Shown: positions 24,274-34,090 of the stretch, one piece after another
Position numbering within the stretch: the first letter of the stretch is position 1
Layout: each line of letters begins with the position of its first letter
Source: Photobacterium sanguinicancri
Lineage (GTDB): Bacteria > Pseudomonadota > Gammaproteobacteria > Enterobacterales > Vibrionaceae
Reading direction: 5' to 3'
DNA: 64,000 bases
Assembly (NCBI RefSeq): GCF_002265265.1
Contig: NZ_NOIF01000005.1
Location: 1-64,000 of the forward strand
Made by a program: the position numbers and the translations under genes
The notes under the pieces: generated by a model
Seen by the model: the letters and a program-made list of their open reading frames with translations, nothing else
Told to the model about the DNA's origin: nothing
The model's database searches: none

Positions 24274-25734
24274 ATGCAAGGCTTAGCTAAAACTCTCGTT
24301 ATTGATGACGATTTGCAGCACCGACATGACTTAAGTGTCATTTTAAATTTTGTGGGTGAACAGCATGAAGCCGTCTCAACAGGTGAAGTGCACAGTTCAC
24401 TTTTAGATCAAGCCTGGGGAGCGTGTTTACTTGGTAAAATTAGCTCGCCAATTGCGCTGACCAAGATTTTGGATTTTCTTCAAATTCACCATCACATTCC
24501 AGTGATCGCATTATCAACACATAATAGTGAAGTCGCAGGCCTCTCAAACTATGTGGGTGAACTTGAATTACCGCTTCATTATCCTCAGCTGACAGATGCG
24601 TTACGCCATTGCCAAGAGTTTCTTGGTAAGCGTAGCTTCCATGTCCCTCAGCTTGGTAGGAAAAACACCTTATTCCGTAGCATGGTTGGTCGCAGTGAAA
24701 GCATCAGCCAAGTGCGTCATCTGACTGAACAAGTTTCAGCAACAGATGCGAGTGTCTTGATTTTAGGTGAGTCTGGTACGGGTAAAGAAGTTGTTGCTCG
24801 TAACATCCATTACCATTCATCTCGCGGTAAAGGCCCATTCGTCCCTGTAAACTGTGGCGCAATTCCACCTGATTTACTTGAAAGCGAACTGTTTGGCCAT
24901 GAAAAAGGGGCGTTTACTGGAGCGATAGCTTCACGTAAGGGCCGTTTTGAATTAGCGGATGGCGGTACATTATTCCTTGATGAGATTGGTGATATGCCAA
25001 TGTCGATGCAAGTGAAGTTACTGCGCGTACTGCAAGAGCGTAGCTTTGAACGCGTTGGTGGTAACCAAACGATTAAAGTTAACGTGCGCATTGTAGCGGC
25101 GACTCACCGTAACTTAGACGAGATGATAACTGCGAATCAGTTCCGTGAAGATTTGTATTATCGTCTCAATGTCTTCCCAATCGAAATGCCAGCGTTACGT
25201 GAACGTATCGAAGATACGCCATTATTATTACAAGAGTTACTGGCGCGTATGGAAGCTGAAGGGGCTAAGCCTATTCACTTTACACCCCGTGCCATTAATT
25301 CCTTAATGGAACATGATTGGCCGGGCAATGTGCGTGAACTAGCCAACTTAGTTGAACGCTTAATTATTTTGTACCCAGGTGAAATGGTGGATGTGAATCA
25401 TCTACCGATGAAATATCGTTACAGCGAGTTACCTGACTTCCAACCAGAAGATAATAACTTCTTGTCGGTAGAAGATCAGGAGCGTGCAGCCTTAGCCGAT
25501 ATGTTTGCCTCTTCATTTGAAGATGAGTCTCACGATGACAATGCCGCGTTTAGTGATCTACCTCCTGAAGGACTTAACCTTAAAGAGATGCTTGCTGAAC
25601 TTGAAATTGACATGATACGTCAAGCGCTTGACGCTCAAGGTGCGGTTGTTGCACGTGCTGCCGACATGTTAGGTATGCGTCGTACAACACTTGTTGAAAA
25701 AATGCGCAAATATGGCTTAAACAAAGCCAGCTAA
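24274..25734 (+). CDS. flrA: FlrA, sigma-54-dependent master flagellar activator
   Basis: 486 residues: an N-terminal FleQ-type receiver-like domain (about 7-125) with an acidic cluster IDDDLQH but no normal phospho-acceptor environment, a AAA+ domain (Walker A GESGTGKE near 166, GAFTGA loop near 213, DEIGDMP downstream), and a C-terminal Fis-type HTH (ARAADMLGMRRTTLVEKMRKYGL). GAFTGA is the sigma-54 contact. In V. cholerae FlrA starts the hierarchy by activating class II genes and is inhibited by c-di-GMP. It is monocistronic here, ending at a hairpin. Confidence 0.96.
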   Translation: MQGLAKTLVIDDDLQHRHDLSVILNFVGEQHEAVSTGEVHSSLLDQAWGACLLGKISSPIALTKILDFLQIHHHIPVIALSTHNSEVAGLSNYVGELELPLHYPQLTDALRHCQEFLGKRSFHVPQLGRKNTLFRSMVGRSESISQVRHLTEQVSATDASVLILGESGTGKEVVARNIHYHSSRGKGPFVPVNCGAIPPDLLESELFGHEKGAFTGAIASRKGRFELADGGTLFLDEIGDMPMSMQVKLLRVLQERSFERVGGNQTIKVNVRIVAATHRNLDEMITANQFREDLYYRLNVFPIEMPALRERIEDTPLLLQELLARMEAEGAKPIHFTPRAINSLMEHDWPGNVRELANLVERLIILYPGEMVDVNHLPMKYRYSELPDFQPEDNNFLSVEDQERAALADMFASSFEDESHDDNAAFSDLPPEGLNLKEMLAELEIDMIRQALDAQGAVVARAADMLGMRRTTLVEKMRKYGLNKAS

Positions 25735-25747
25735 TCGAGTTAAAAAT

Positions 25748-25771
25748 CGCGTGTCATTTTTATGACGCGCG
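25748..25771 (+). terminator. Hairpin after flrA
   Basis: CGCGTGTCAT (25748-25757), loop TTTT, ATGACGCGCG (25762-25771), a 10-bp stem with one G-T pair. It is followed by TTATT rather than a strong T run, so it is a moderate terminator candidate. Confidence 0.55.
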
Positions 25772-25819
25772 TTATTACCTTCCTATAAAGCTCAATTCAT
25801 TGAAAATCAACGTTTTTTA

Positions 25820-25836
25820 TTGGCACGAAATATGCT
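25820..25836 (+). promoter_or_regulatory. Sigma-54 promoter for flrBC
   Basis: TTGGCAC-N5-ATGCT with GG at 25822-25823 and GC at 25834-25835, spaced by 10 bp. This is the expected FlrA-dependent class II promoter; the start would be near 25847. Confidence 0.9.
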
Positions 25837-25882
25837 TAATAGGGTTAAGTGTTAAATTATTTCGAGCTGAATCAAATTACGT

Positions 25883-26953
25883 ATGGATCAACAAGAATCA
25901 CCACTAGGCTCTTTGAGTCAACAGGTCAGTCGTTATAAGCAAGTATTGGATGTCTTGCCTGCAGGTGTGATCTTGTTAGACCCTATGGGATGTGTTTGCG
26001 AAGCGAATCCTGAAGCACAGCGCTTATTAGACACCCCGTTAGCGGGTGAACGTTGGTTTGATGTGATACAATGTGCCTTTTCACCGAAAGAAGATGATGG
26101 ACATGAAGTTTCTTTACGTAATGGTCGTAAAGTAAAGCTTGCGATTTCAGCGTCCGATGCCGGGCAACTTATTCTGATCACCGATATGACAGAAACACGG
26201 TTACTGCAATCTCGTATCGGTGATATGCAGCGCATGTCGTCATTAGGGCGTATGGTTGCATCGCTTGCTCACCAAGTACGTACACCGTTATCGAGTGCCA
26301 TGCTTTACGCATCTAACTTGTCATCACCGAATTTGAATGAACAAACTCGTGAGCGTTTTCAAACCAAGTTGGTGGATCGTTTACACGATCTTGAAAAGCA
26401 AGTGAATGACATGCTGTTATTTGCCAAAGGTGGTGATAACAAAGTTGTCGCGCCGTTTACGTTAGAAGCTTTACTCAATGAGCTTGAACCTATGGTTGAA
26501 GCGCAGATTCTTGCCCAGAAAATTGACTTTAGTATTGAGTGTGATGACGAAAGTTTACTGATTTTAGGCAACGCTAACGCCCTTGCGAGTGCGTTAAGTA
26601 ACTTGATCACCAATGCGATTCAAATTGCGGGCAAAGAAAGCCAAGTGTCCTTGGTATGCCAAGCGAGCCAAGATCAGATCCACTTAAGTGTAATTGATAA
26701 TGGACCTGGTATAGCATCTGACATGCAAACCAAAATATTAGAGCCCTTTTTCACCACTCGCCAACAAGGCACAGGCCTTGGTCTTGCCGTGGTTCAAATG
26801 GTGACTAAAGCACATAAAGGTCGCCTTTCGTTAGTATCGGAAGAGGGGCAAGGGGCATGTTTCACTGTTTCATTGCCAATGGCAGACACCGTTGCCACAG
26901 AGAGTGACCATGTTGCTCAGTACGCTGAAAATACCCCAATGGGAGAATTATAA
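25883..26953 (+). CDS. flrB: FlrB, flagellar sensor histidine kinase
   Basis: 356 residues with a PAS-like N-terminal domain (about 15-105), no membrane segment, the H-box SLAHQVRTPLSS with phospho-acceptor H130, and the HATPase domain (N box NLITNAIQIAG, G1 DNGPGIA, G2 GTGLGLAVVQMV). FlrB phosphorylates FlrC. The signal is unknown in detail; in polar flagellates it is thought to report assembly of the export apparatus and MS ring. The stop and the flrC start are adjacent, so the pair is translationally coupled. Confidence 0.95.
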   Translation: MDQQESPLGSLSQQVSRYKQVLDVLPAGVILLDPMGCVCEANPEAQRLLDTPLAGERWFDVIQCAFSPKEDDGHEVSLRNGRKVKLAISASDAGQLILITDMTETRLLQSRIGDMQRMSSLGRMVASLAHQVRTPLSSAMLYASNLSSPNLNEQTRERFQTKLVDRLHDLEKQVNDMLLFAKGGDNKVVAPFTLEALLNELEPMVEAQILAQKIDFSIECDDESLLILGNANALASALSNLITNAIQIAGKESQVSLVCQASQDQIHLSVIDNGPGIASDMQTKILEPFFTTRQQGTGLGLAVVQMVTKAHKGRLSLVSEEGQGACFTVSLPMADTVATESDHVAQYAENTPMGEL

Positions 26954-28366
26954 ATGAACACAAGCCGAGTCTTAGTTGTAGAAGATGATGAAGGTCTGCG
27001 TGAAGCACTCGTCGATACATTGGCCCTTGCAGGGTATCAATGGATAGAGGCGGACAGTGCAGAACAAGCGCTTTTGTTATTGAAATCTGAGTCGGTAGAT
27101 ATTGTGGTTTCAGACGTACAAATGGCTGGCATGGATGGCTTAGGTTTACTGCGTAATATCAAACAACATTGGCCTAAAATCCCAGTGTTGCTAATGACAG
27201 CGTACGCCAATATTGAAGATGCTGTTGCGGCGATGAAAGAAGGTGCTATCGATTACATGGCAAAGCCATTTGCGCCTGAAGTTTTGCTTAATATGGTGAG
27301 CCGTTACGCGCCCGTCAAAATGGAAAGCAACCAAGCGATTGTGGCTGATGAAAAAAGTTTAAAGTTGTTAGCATTAGCCGATAAAGTCGCTAAAACTGAT
27401 GCCAGCGTAATGGTACTTGGCCCAAGTGGCTCCGGTAAGGAAGTGATGTCTCGCTATATTCATCAGCAATCTCATCGAAACACCAAACCATTTGTCGCCA
27501 TTAACTGTGCTGCGATTCCTGACAATATGCTGGAAGCGACGTTATTTGGCTATGAAAAAGGGGCGTTCACGGGGGCAATTCAAGCTTGCCCTGGTAAATT
27601 TGAACAAGCACAAGGGGGAACTATTTTGCTGGATGAAATCAGCGAAATGGACCTGAACCTGCAAGTTAAATTATTACGTGTATTGCAAGAACGCGAGGTT
27701 GAGCGTTTAGGCAGCCGTAAGAGCATTAAGCTGGATGTACGCGTATTGGCAACCAGTAACCGTGATTTAAAACAGTATGTGTCTGAAGGTAACTTCCGTG
27801 AAGACTTATACTATCGCTTGAATGTATTCCCATTAGTTTGGCCTGCGCTGGCTGAACGTACTGGGGATATTTTGCCATTAGCGAAACATTTATTAGAGCG
27901 TCATTGCGTTAAACAAGGTAATGCTGTACCAACATTCACTGTTCAAGCTCAGCAGAAGTTATTGGACTATCAATGGCCTGGTAATGTGCGAGAGCTTGAT
28001 AATGTTATCCAGCGAGCAATGATTTTAGCTAATGGCCCACAGATTGATGCTGATGCCATTTTGCTAGAAAGTTTAGACTGGCTTGATGCATGTAGTATCC
28101 AACCCGCGTACGATAACGCGTTAGCCCCAACAGTCAGCCCTGTTGCACAGCCTGTTTCTATGAATAATGTGGCAAGTTCAGGTAATAATGGTCGTGAAGG
28201 CTTAGGTAATGAGTTGCGGGAACAAGAGTTTACCATCATTCTAGACACGATTCATGCGTGCGAAGGTCGCCGAAAAGAGGTTGCCGAGCAATTGGGGATT
28301 AGCCCACGAACGCTTCGCTATAAATTGGCGAAAATGCGTGATGCAGGTATCGAAATCCCATTATAA
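26954..28366 (+). CDS. flrC: FlrC, sigma-54-dependent response regulator
   Basis: 470 residues: a canonical receiver (acidic residues E10-D11-D12, phospho-acceptor D54 in VSDVQMAG, later K in YMAKPF), a AAA+ domain (Walker A GPSGSGKE near 156, GAFTGA near 203) and a C-terminal Fis-type HTH (VAEQLGISPRTLRYKLAKM). FlrC-P activates class III sigma-54 promoters: in this window, likely those at flgB, flgF, flgK, the first flagellin and fliK. It is also needed for its partner operons in Vibrio. Confidence 0.96.
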   Translation: MNTSRVLVVEDDEGLREALVDTLALAGYQWIEADSAEQALLLLKSESVDIVVSDVQMAGMDGLGLLRNIKQHWPKIPVLLMTAYANIEDAVAAMKEGAIDYMAKPFAPEVLLNMVSRYAPVKMESNQAIVADEKSLKLLALADKVAKTDASVMVLGPSGSGKEVMSRYIHQQSHRNTKPFVAINCAAIPDNMLEATLFGYEKGAFTGAIQACPGKFEQAQGGTILLDEISEMDLNLQVKLLRVLQEREVERLGSRKSIKLDVRVLATSNRDLKQYVSEGNFREDLYYRLNVFPLVWPALAERTGDILPLAKHLLERHCVKQGNAVPTFTVQAQQKLLDYQWPGNVRELDNVIQRAMILANGPQIDADAILLESLDWLDACSIQPAYDNALAPTVSPVAQPVSMNNVASSGNNGREGLGNELREQEFTIILDTIHACEGRRKEVAEQLGISPRTLRYKLAKMRDAGIEIPL

Positions 28367-28393
28367 GAGCGACCTAGTTAGCAAAGCAGATGC

Positions 28394-28411
28394 AATGGCA
28401 TGACGTTTGAT
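28394..28411 (+). promoter_or_regulatory. Weak sigma-54-like candidate upstream of fliE
   Basis: AATGGCATGACGTTTGAT has GGCAT and TTG at the right spacing but ends GA instead of the invariant GC. No better match exists in the 182-bp flrC-fliE gap. It might be a degenerate site, or fliE may be reached from the flrBC promoter. Confidence 0.25.
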
Positions 28412-28548
28412 GTTTTATTGTCTGAAATGCGTGCTAATAAATCTCTCTGTCAATATAATGGCAAACACAATCAATATAATTACTACTCTCTCATTATCTT
28501 TAGATGTGCTTAGGTGCATCTTAGTGGGAGGGAGCCATGAGGTAGCGA

Positions 28549-28860
28549 ATGAAAATCAGTGGTCTTCAATCTGAAATGCAAACCATGGCATTAGAAGCGC
28601 AGAACACGACACGTCCTGCGACAGCTCAGCAAGTGAATGCTGATTTTGGTGATTTACTTGGCGATGCCATTAAATCGGTAAACCAACTGCAAGGTGAGTC
28701 GAGTGCGTTACAGACTCGTTTTGATCAAGGCGACCGTAGTGTCAGCCTTTCCGACGTAATGATAGCCCGGAATAAATCCAGCGTTGCTTTTGAAGCAACC
28801 GTACAAGTGCGTAATAAGCTGGTGGAAACTTATAAAGAAATGATGAACATGCCAGTTTAA
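28549..28860 (+). CDS. fliE: FliE, MS-ring to rod adaptor
   Basis: 103 residues, the standard length. The C-terminal part has the conserved helices SLSDVMIARNKSSVAFEATVQVRNKLVETYKEMMNMPV. FliE joins the FliF ring to the first rod proteins and is the first axial substrate. GGGAGGGAG lies about 13 bases before the start. It heads the fliEFGHIJ operon. Confidence 0.96.
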   Translation: MKISGLQSEMQTMALEAQNTTRPATAQQVNADFGDLLGDAIKSVNQLQGESSALQTRFDQGDRSVSLSDVMIARNKSSVAFEATVQVRNKLVETYKEMMNMPV

Positions 28861-28875
28861 TTCGGGAATTAATTC

Positions 28876-30627
28876 GTGTCTGAACAATCACAAAATCACG
28901 ATCTGGCACTCGCTGGCAATAGTAGCTCAGCGGTTGTTTCAGCAGAGGGTGATCTTGAACTACAAAATCCAGATTTAGAGGCGAAAAGCGCTTCCAAGGT
29001 TGACGGTCTACTCGGCAACCTCGATTTGCTGCGTCAGGTTATCCTTGTCTTATCCGTCGCGATTTGCGTGTCGTTGATCGTGATGGTCGTGATGTGGATT
29101 AAAGAACCTGAAATGCGTCCACTCGGCACCTATCAGACTGAAGAGTTGATCCCAATTCTTGACCACTTTGACCAGCAAAAAATCACTTATGTTTTGGATG
29201 GCAATACTATCCGAGTGCAAAGCGATAATTATGCCTCCATTAAGCTTGAACTCTCTCGTGCTGGGCTTAATAACTCTGTTGCTGAAGGCGATGATATTCT
29301 GCTAAAAGACATGGGGTTTGGGGTATCGCAACGGTTAGAACAAGAGCGATTGAAATTAAGTCGTGAGCGACAACTTGCGCGGGCCATTGAACAAATTCGC
29401 CATGTCCGTAAAGCTCAAATCTTATTAGCGATGCCAAAACAAAGTGTATTTGTGCGTCATAATCAAGAAGCGACGGCGACGGTATTTTTGACCTTGTCAT
29501 CGAATACGTCTCTGGGCCAGCAAGAAGTCGACTCGATCGTTGACATGGTAGCAACGGCAGTACCTAGCCTTAAGCCAACACGTGTTACGGTGACCGATCA
29601 ACATGGTCGTTTACTGAGTTCAGGTACCGAAGACCCATCGGCAACGGCTAAACGTAAAGAATACGAGCACGAACAAAAGCAAGAAAGAGCGCTACGTGAC
29701 AAGATCGACTCTATCTTAATTCCTGTTTTAGGTCTGGGTAACTACACCTCACAGGTGGATGTATCTCTCGATTTTAGTGCGATAGAAGAAACACGGAAAA
29801 AATTCGACCCCTCAACGCCATCAACGCGTAGCGAATACACATTAGAAGATTACAATAACGGTAATATTGTTGCTGGTATTCCAGGTGCTCTGAGTAACCA
29901 ACCGCCTGCTGATGCGTCTATCCCTCAGGATGTACGTGATTTACAGAGTGGCAAGGGATCGAACAATGGCAAAGTACACCGTGAAGCCACGCGTAACTTT
30001 GAGCTTGATACCACCATCAGCCATAAACGTGCTCAAACGGGGGTTATTAGCCGACAAACCGTTTCTGTGGCAGTTGATTACAAAAATGTCACCAATCCAG
30101 AAACGGGTGAGGTGACACGAGTCCCCGTTAGTGAAGCTGAATTACAAAAAATTCGTCGTTTGCTAATGGGTGGCGTTGGTTTCGCTGAGTACCGTGGTGA
30201 CATGCTAGAAGTCATTTCAGTACCGTTTGCGCTCCCTGAACAACCTGTATTGGCCGATCTTCCTATCTGGGAACACGAAAACTTTAATACATGGGTACGC
30301 TGGCTAGCTGCGGCACTGGTGATCATCGTGGTCTTGATGACGCTGGTTCGTCCTGCTATGCGTAAGCTGCTGTACCCGAACCAATCTGAAGATGGCACGC
30401 CATTGGATGAACATGGTTTACCTATCATTAATCGGGATAGCGATGGCCTAGGCCTTATTGGCTCTGATTTAGACGGTAGTGATGGTTTTGATCTCAGCAG
30501 TAGTGGATTAGATTTACCGAACTTGCACAAAGATGAAGACTTACTGAAAGCCGTTCGTGCCTTAGTGGCGAATGAACCAGATCTTGCGGCGCAGGTCGTG
30601 AAAACGTGGGTAAATGAAGATGGCTGA
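28876..30627 (+). CDS. fliF: FliF, MS-ring protein
   Basis: 583 residues. One N-terminal membrane segment (about 50-72), the YscJ/FliF ring-building domain (LELSRAGLNNSVAEGDD and GFGVSQRLEQERLKLSRERQLARAI), the second membrane segment near 475-490 (WVRWLAAALVIIVVLMTLV) and a cytoplasmic C-terminus (about 545-583) ending in LKAVRALVANEPDLAAQVVKTWVNEDG that anchors FliG. It forms the ring on which the export apparatus and C ring assemble. The start is GTG. It overlaps fliG by eight bases. Confidence 0.96.
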   Translation: MSEQSQNHDLALAGNSSSAVVSAEGDLELQNPDLEAKSASKVDGLLGNLDLLRQVILVLSVAICVSLIVMVVMWIKEPEMRPLGTYQTEELIPILDHFDQQKITYVLDGNTIRVQSDNYASIKLELSRAGLNNSVAEGDDILLKDMGFGVSQRLEQERLKLSRERQLARAIEQIRHVRKAQILLAMPKQSVFVRHNQEATATVFLTLSSNTSLGQQEVDSIVDMVATAVPSLKPTRVTVTDQHGRLLSSGTEDPSATAKRKEYEHEQKQERALRDKIDSILIPVLGLGNYTSQVDVSLDFSAIEETRKKFDPSTPSTRSEYTLEDYNNGNIVAGIPGALSNQPPADASIPQDVRDLQSGKGSNNGKVHREATRNFELDTTISHKRAQTGVISRQTVSVAVDYKNVTNPETGEVTRVPVSEAELQKIRRLLMGGVGFAEYRGDMLEVISVPFALPEQPVLADLPIWEHENFNTWVRWLAAALVIIVVLMTLVRPAMRKLLYPNQSEDGTPLDEHGLPIINRDSDGLGLIGSDLDGSDGFDLSSSGLDLPNLHKDEDLLKAVRALVANEPDLAAQVVKTWVNEDG

Positions 30628-31660
30628 TGAAGCTGACAAAATAGATGAAAAAAAGTTTGATGTAACCAGCTTATCAGGTACTGAAAAAGCCGCGATTTTA
30701 TTGCTTAGTTTAAGTGAGCAAGATGCAGCAAGCATCATCCGTCATTTTGAACCCAAACAGGTTCAGCGTGTTGGTGGCATCATGGCGAGCATGAACGATT
30801 TAAGCCAAGAAAAACTGTCTGCCGTTCATCGTAATTTTCTAGAAGATATCCAAAAATACACCAGTATTGGTATGGGTAGCGAAGACTTCGTACGAAATGC
30901 CTTGGTAGCAGCACTGGGTGAAGATAAAGCCAATAACTTGGTCGATCAGATCCTTATGGGCAGTGGTTCTCGAGGTTTGGACTCTTTGAAATGGATGGAC
31001 CCTCGTCAGGTGGCAAGTATCATCTTAAACGAGCACCCACAGATCCAAACGATTGTACTGTCGTATTTAGAGCCTGAACAGTCAGCCGAAATATTAGCCC
31101 AGTTCCCTGAACGTGTTCGCCTTGATCTTATGATGCGTATTGCCAACCTTGAAGAAGTTCAGCCAGCAGCATTGCACGAGCTAAACGACATCATGGAGAA
31201 ACAATTTGCGGGTCAAGCGGGTGCGCAAGCAGCGAAAATTGGCGGCTTGAAAGCAGCGGCAGAAATTATGAACTACCTCGACAACAATGTTGAAGGTTTG
31301 TTGATGGATCAAATTCGCGATAATGATGAAGACATGGCAACCCAAATCCAAGACTTGATGTTTGTGTTTGATAACCTTGCAGAAGTTGACGATCGTGGTA
31401 TTCAAGCCTTGCTACGCGATGTTCCACAAGAGCTACTGCAAAAAGCCCTTAAAGGGGCTGATGATCTGCTGCGTGATAAAATCTTACGTAACATGTCGAA
31501 GCGTGCAGCTGAAATGCTGCAAGACGACCTTGAAGCCATGGGACCAATTCGTGTGGCAGATGTAGAATCGGCACAAAAAGAAATTCTATCTATCGCTCGT
31601 CGCCTCGCTGATGCTGGAGAGCTGATGCTGTCGGGTGGTGGTGGTGATGAGTTCTTATAA
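30620..31660 (+). CDS. fliG: FliG, motor switch protein
   Basis: 346 residues from ATG 30620 (an ATG at 30614 would add two residues). Three domains: N-terminal FliF-binding (LSGTEKAAILLLSLSEQDAASIIRHF), a middle domain with the EHPQ motif (LNEHPQIQTIVLSYL), and the C-terminal torque domain with charged residues in KALKGADDLLRDKILRNMSKRAAEML. It transmits torque from the stator and sets rotation direction with FliM and FliN. Overlap with fliF implies translational coupling. Confidence 0.97.
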   Translation: MADEADKIDEKKFDVTSLSGTEKAAILLLSLSEQDAASIIRHFEPKQVQRVGGIMASMNDLSQEKLSAVHRNFLEDIQKYTSIGMGSEDFVRNALVAALGEDKANNLVDQILMGSGSRGLDSLKWMDPRQVASIILNEHPQIQTIVLSYLEPEQSAEILAQFPERVRLDLMMRIANLEEVQPAALHELNDIMEKQFAGQAGAQAAKIGGLKAAAEIMNYLDNNVEGLLMDQIRDNDEDMATQIQDLMFVFDNLAEVDDRGIQALLRDVPQELLQKALKGADDLLRDKILRNMSKRAAEMLQDDLEAMGPIRVADVESAQKEILSIARRLADAGELMLSGGGGDEFL

Positions 31661-31721
31661 GTGATGAGCCGTAGCTATCTAATCAATAATCTAGCTGGAA
31701 TCCAACAAGGCGGAGTATTTA

Positions 31722-32519
31722 ATGAGCACTGATCGCCGTCGTGGATTTATGCGTGTTTCAGAGCACCAAGCACAAGAACTTGAGCGCTGGGCGTTTCCCG
31801 ATTATGCCGAGGAACAGTTAGAGCCGCGTGATAACGCGATGAACTATGATCCGCAGTGGGAACCTGAACCATTAGAGCCAGAAGAAGAGCCTGGTCCTCC
31901 GCCATTAACCGCGGCAGATTTAGACGACATTCGCCAATCGGCTTATGAAGAAGGATTAACCGAAGGGCGCACCTCAGGTCATGCTGAAGGTTTTGACATC
32001 GGCAAGCAAGAAGGGCTTGAATCAGGTTTACTTGAAGGCCGAGAGCAAGGCCACGCCGAAGGTCTCCAACAAGGCCAAACTGAAATATCAGCCCATGTTG
32101 CAGCCTTGGTGAAACTGGCTGAACAGCTAGCGACGCCGTTACAACAACTTGATGGTGAAGTTGAAAATCAAATGGTTGCCATGGTCACCAGTTTGGCGAA
32201 AGAGCTGATCCGAGTTGAAGTGCAAACTAACCCACAAGTGATCTTACAAACCGTACGTGAAGTGATTGCCGAATTACCAATGGCAGGGCGTACGATTACC
32301 TTACAACTACACCCTGATGATCTCGCAATTGTACGTGATGCCTATAACGAAGATGATCTTGCCGATCGCCAATGGAAGCTACAAGCTGAGCCAGCCATGA
32401 ATCGTGGCGATCTTCATGTTCAGTCTGGTGACTCTAATGTCGATTTCTTTATGGACGATCGCATTCGCCAGCTATTAGAGCAATTTCAAGGTGTTAATAA
32501 ACAACATGGTGGTGAGTAA
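31722..32519 (+). CDS. fliH: FliH, regulator of the export ATPase
   Basis: 265 residues. An acidic N-terminus (about 20-65, rich in Glu and Pro), a central GxxxG-like repetitive segment ([20 protein letters not shown], then [22 protein letters not shown], about 75-125) typical of FliH, and a C-terminal domain binding FliI. FliH dimers hold FliI off and recruit it to the export gate. The last base of its stop codon is the first base of fliI. Confidence 0.95.
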   Translation: MSTDRRRGFMRVSEHQAQELERWAFPDYAEEQLEPRDNAMNYDPQWEPEPLEPEEEPGPPPLTAADLDDIRQSAYEEGLTEGRTSGHAEGFDIGKQEGLESGLLEGREQGHAEGLQQGQTEISAHVAALVKLAEQLATPLQQLDGEVENQMVAMVTSLAKELIRVEVQTNPQVILQTVREVIAELPMAGRTITLQLHPDDLAIVRDAYNEDDLADRQWKLQAEPAMNRGDLHVQSGDSNVDFFMDDRIRQLLEQFQGVNKQHGGE

Positions 32520-34072
32520 TGTCATCACCTTACTCTGAGCATCCGCTAACGGATGATCCGCAACAGCCTTTACCACATCAAGCTGGCGTTACTGGTCAAG
32601 TGAAAGAAAACCAGCAAGGCTTTGATCAACAAAGCTCGGATCTACAAAGTACCAATCCACAAAGCAGCGATCTACAAAGTACCGATCTACAAAGTGCTGA
32701 GCCGCAAACTGACGCAGCACTTTTTTCAACACCTGTCACGCCCGCTCATATTTCCCCTAATTTATCGGAAAAGCTAGCTAAGTATAAAACAAAAGGCTTA
32801 GCCACTCGGCCTGTTGCCTCAGGACGATTAGTTCGTGTGGTTGGTTTAACACTAGAGGCTATTGGCTGTCGTGCGCCTGTTGGAAGCTTATGCAAAGTGG
32901 AAACGCTTAAAGGGGAAATGGAAGCCGAAGTGGTTGGTTTCTCTGGTGATACCTTGTTTTTGATGCCAAGCGAGCAACTTGCTGGGATCATGCCGGGCGC
33001 AAAAGTGACGCCAATTACAGAAGCCGCAGGCATTCCTGTTGGAATGGAACTGCTTGGCCGCGTGATTGATGGCGTGGGTAATCCTCTTGATGGGTTAGGT
33101 GATATTTTTACCGCGAAACGTGCCGCTTTTAATGCAGAACCGATCAACCCCTTATCACGCAAGCCAATCAAAGAGCCGCTTGATGTTGGCCTTAAAGCGA
33201 TCAATGGATTATTAACCGTTGGTAAAGGGCAACGCATTGGTTTATTTGCAGGTTCTGGTGTGGGTAAATCTGTGACTTTAGGCATGATGACCCGAGGTAC
33301 AACTGCACAGGTTGTGGTGGTTGGCTTGATCGGCGAACGTGGTCGTGAGGTAAAAGAATTTATTGATGAAATTCTTGGTCTGGAAGGACGAGCGCGTGCG
33401 GTTGTGGTTGCGGCTCCTGCCGATGCTTCGCCACTAATGCGCTTAAAAGGTTGCCAGACAGCCCTGACGATTGCGGAATACTTCCGTGACCAAGGGTTAG
33501 ATGTTTTGTTATTAATGGATTCGCTGACGCGTTTTGCCCAAGCGCAGCGTGAAATAGCCTTATCTGTGGGTGAGCCTCCAGCAACCAAAGGTTATCCACC
33601 ATCGGTCTTTGCTAAATTGCCTGCTTTGGTAGAACGTGCCGGTAACGGCAATGAAAACCAAGGGTCTATTACGGCTTTTTTCACCGTATTAACGGAAGGT
33701 GATGACTTACAAGATCCGATCGCCGATGCTTCGCGAGCGATTTTGGATGGTCACATAGTACTGTCCCGTGAAATGGCCGATGCAGGGCATTACCCTGCGA
33801 TTGACGTTGAGCGTTCGGTGAGCCGTGTTATGCCAGCCATTGTCGATGACGAGCACATGTTGATGTCAAAAGCTGTTCGCCAAGTGTTATCGATTTGCCG
33901 TAAAAACCAGGATTTAGTGTCGATAGGGGCTTACAAACCGGGTACTGATCCCGCCATTGACCAAGCTTTCTTGTTGAAGCCCAAACTCGATATGTACTTG
34001 CAGCAGCAGATGAAAGAATCTGTACCGTACCAAATGTGTGTCAATATGCTCAGAAGTACTCTCAGCGGATAA
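32519..34072 (+). CDS. fliI: FliI, flagellar export ATPase
   Basis: 517 residues, about 70 longer than usual because of an N-terminal low-complexity extension. From residue 85 on it is a normal F1-beta-like ATPase: Walker [12 protein letters not shown] (about 241-251), [13 protein letters not shown], and [17 protein letters not shown]. It energises substrate unloading at the export gate. The extension contains six tandem pentapeptides (residues 36-65) encoded by 15-bp repeats. The start overlaps fliH by one base, so the extension is probably translated. Confidence 0.96.
   Translation: MSSPYSEHPLTDDPQQPLPHQAGVTGQVKENQQGFDQQSSDLQSTNPQSSDLQSTDLQSAEPQTDAALFSTPVTPAHISPNLSEKLAKYKTKGLATRPVASGRLVRVVGLTLEAIGCRAPVGSLCKVETLKGEMEAEVVGFSGDTLFLMPSEQLAGIMPGAKVTPITEAAGIPVGMELLGRVIDGVGNPLDGLGDIFTAKRAAFNAEPINPLSRKPIKEPLDVGLKAINGLLTVGKGQRIGLFAGSGVGKSVTLGMMTRGTTAQVVVVGLIGERGREVKEFIDEILGLEGRARAVVVAAPADASPLMRLKGCQTALTIAEYFRDQGLDVLLLMDSLTRFAQAQREIALSVGEPPATKGYPPSVFAKLPALVERAGNGNENQGSITAFFTVLTEGDDLQDPIADASRAILDGHIVLSREMADAGHYPAIDVERSVSRVMPAIVDDEHMLMSKAVRQVLSICRKNQDLVSIGAYKPGTDPAIDQAFLLKPKLDMYLQQQMKESVPYQMCVNMLRSTLSG
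32624..32713 (+). repeat. Six tandem 15-bp units in the fliI N-terminal coding region
   Basis: Units begin at 32624, 32639, 32654, 32669, 32684 and 32699; those at 32639 and 32669 are identical (GATCTACAAAGTACC) and 32684 differs by two bases. They encode [30 protein letters not shown]. Gain or loss of units keeps the frame. Confidence 0.9.
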
Positions 34073-34090
34073 TTTTAAAATTGATCGTTT

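Noticed and set aside
32746-33588. 280-codon open frame on the minus strand inside fliI
   Set aside because: Antisense shadow of a strongly conserved ATPase gene; composition is low-complexity Pro/Ser/Thr and no ribosome site or family is seen.
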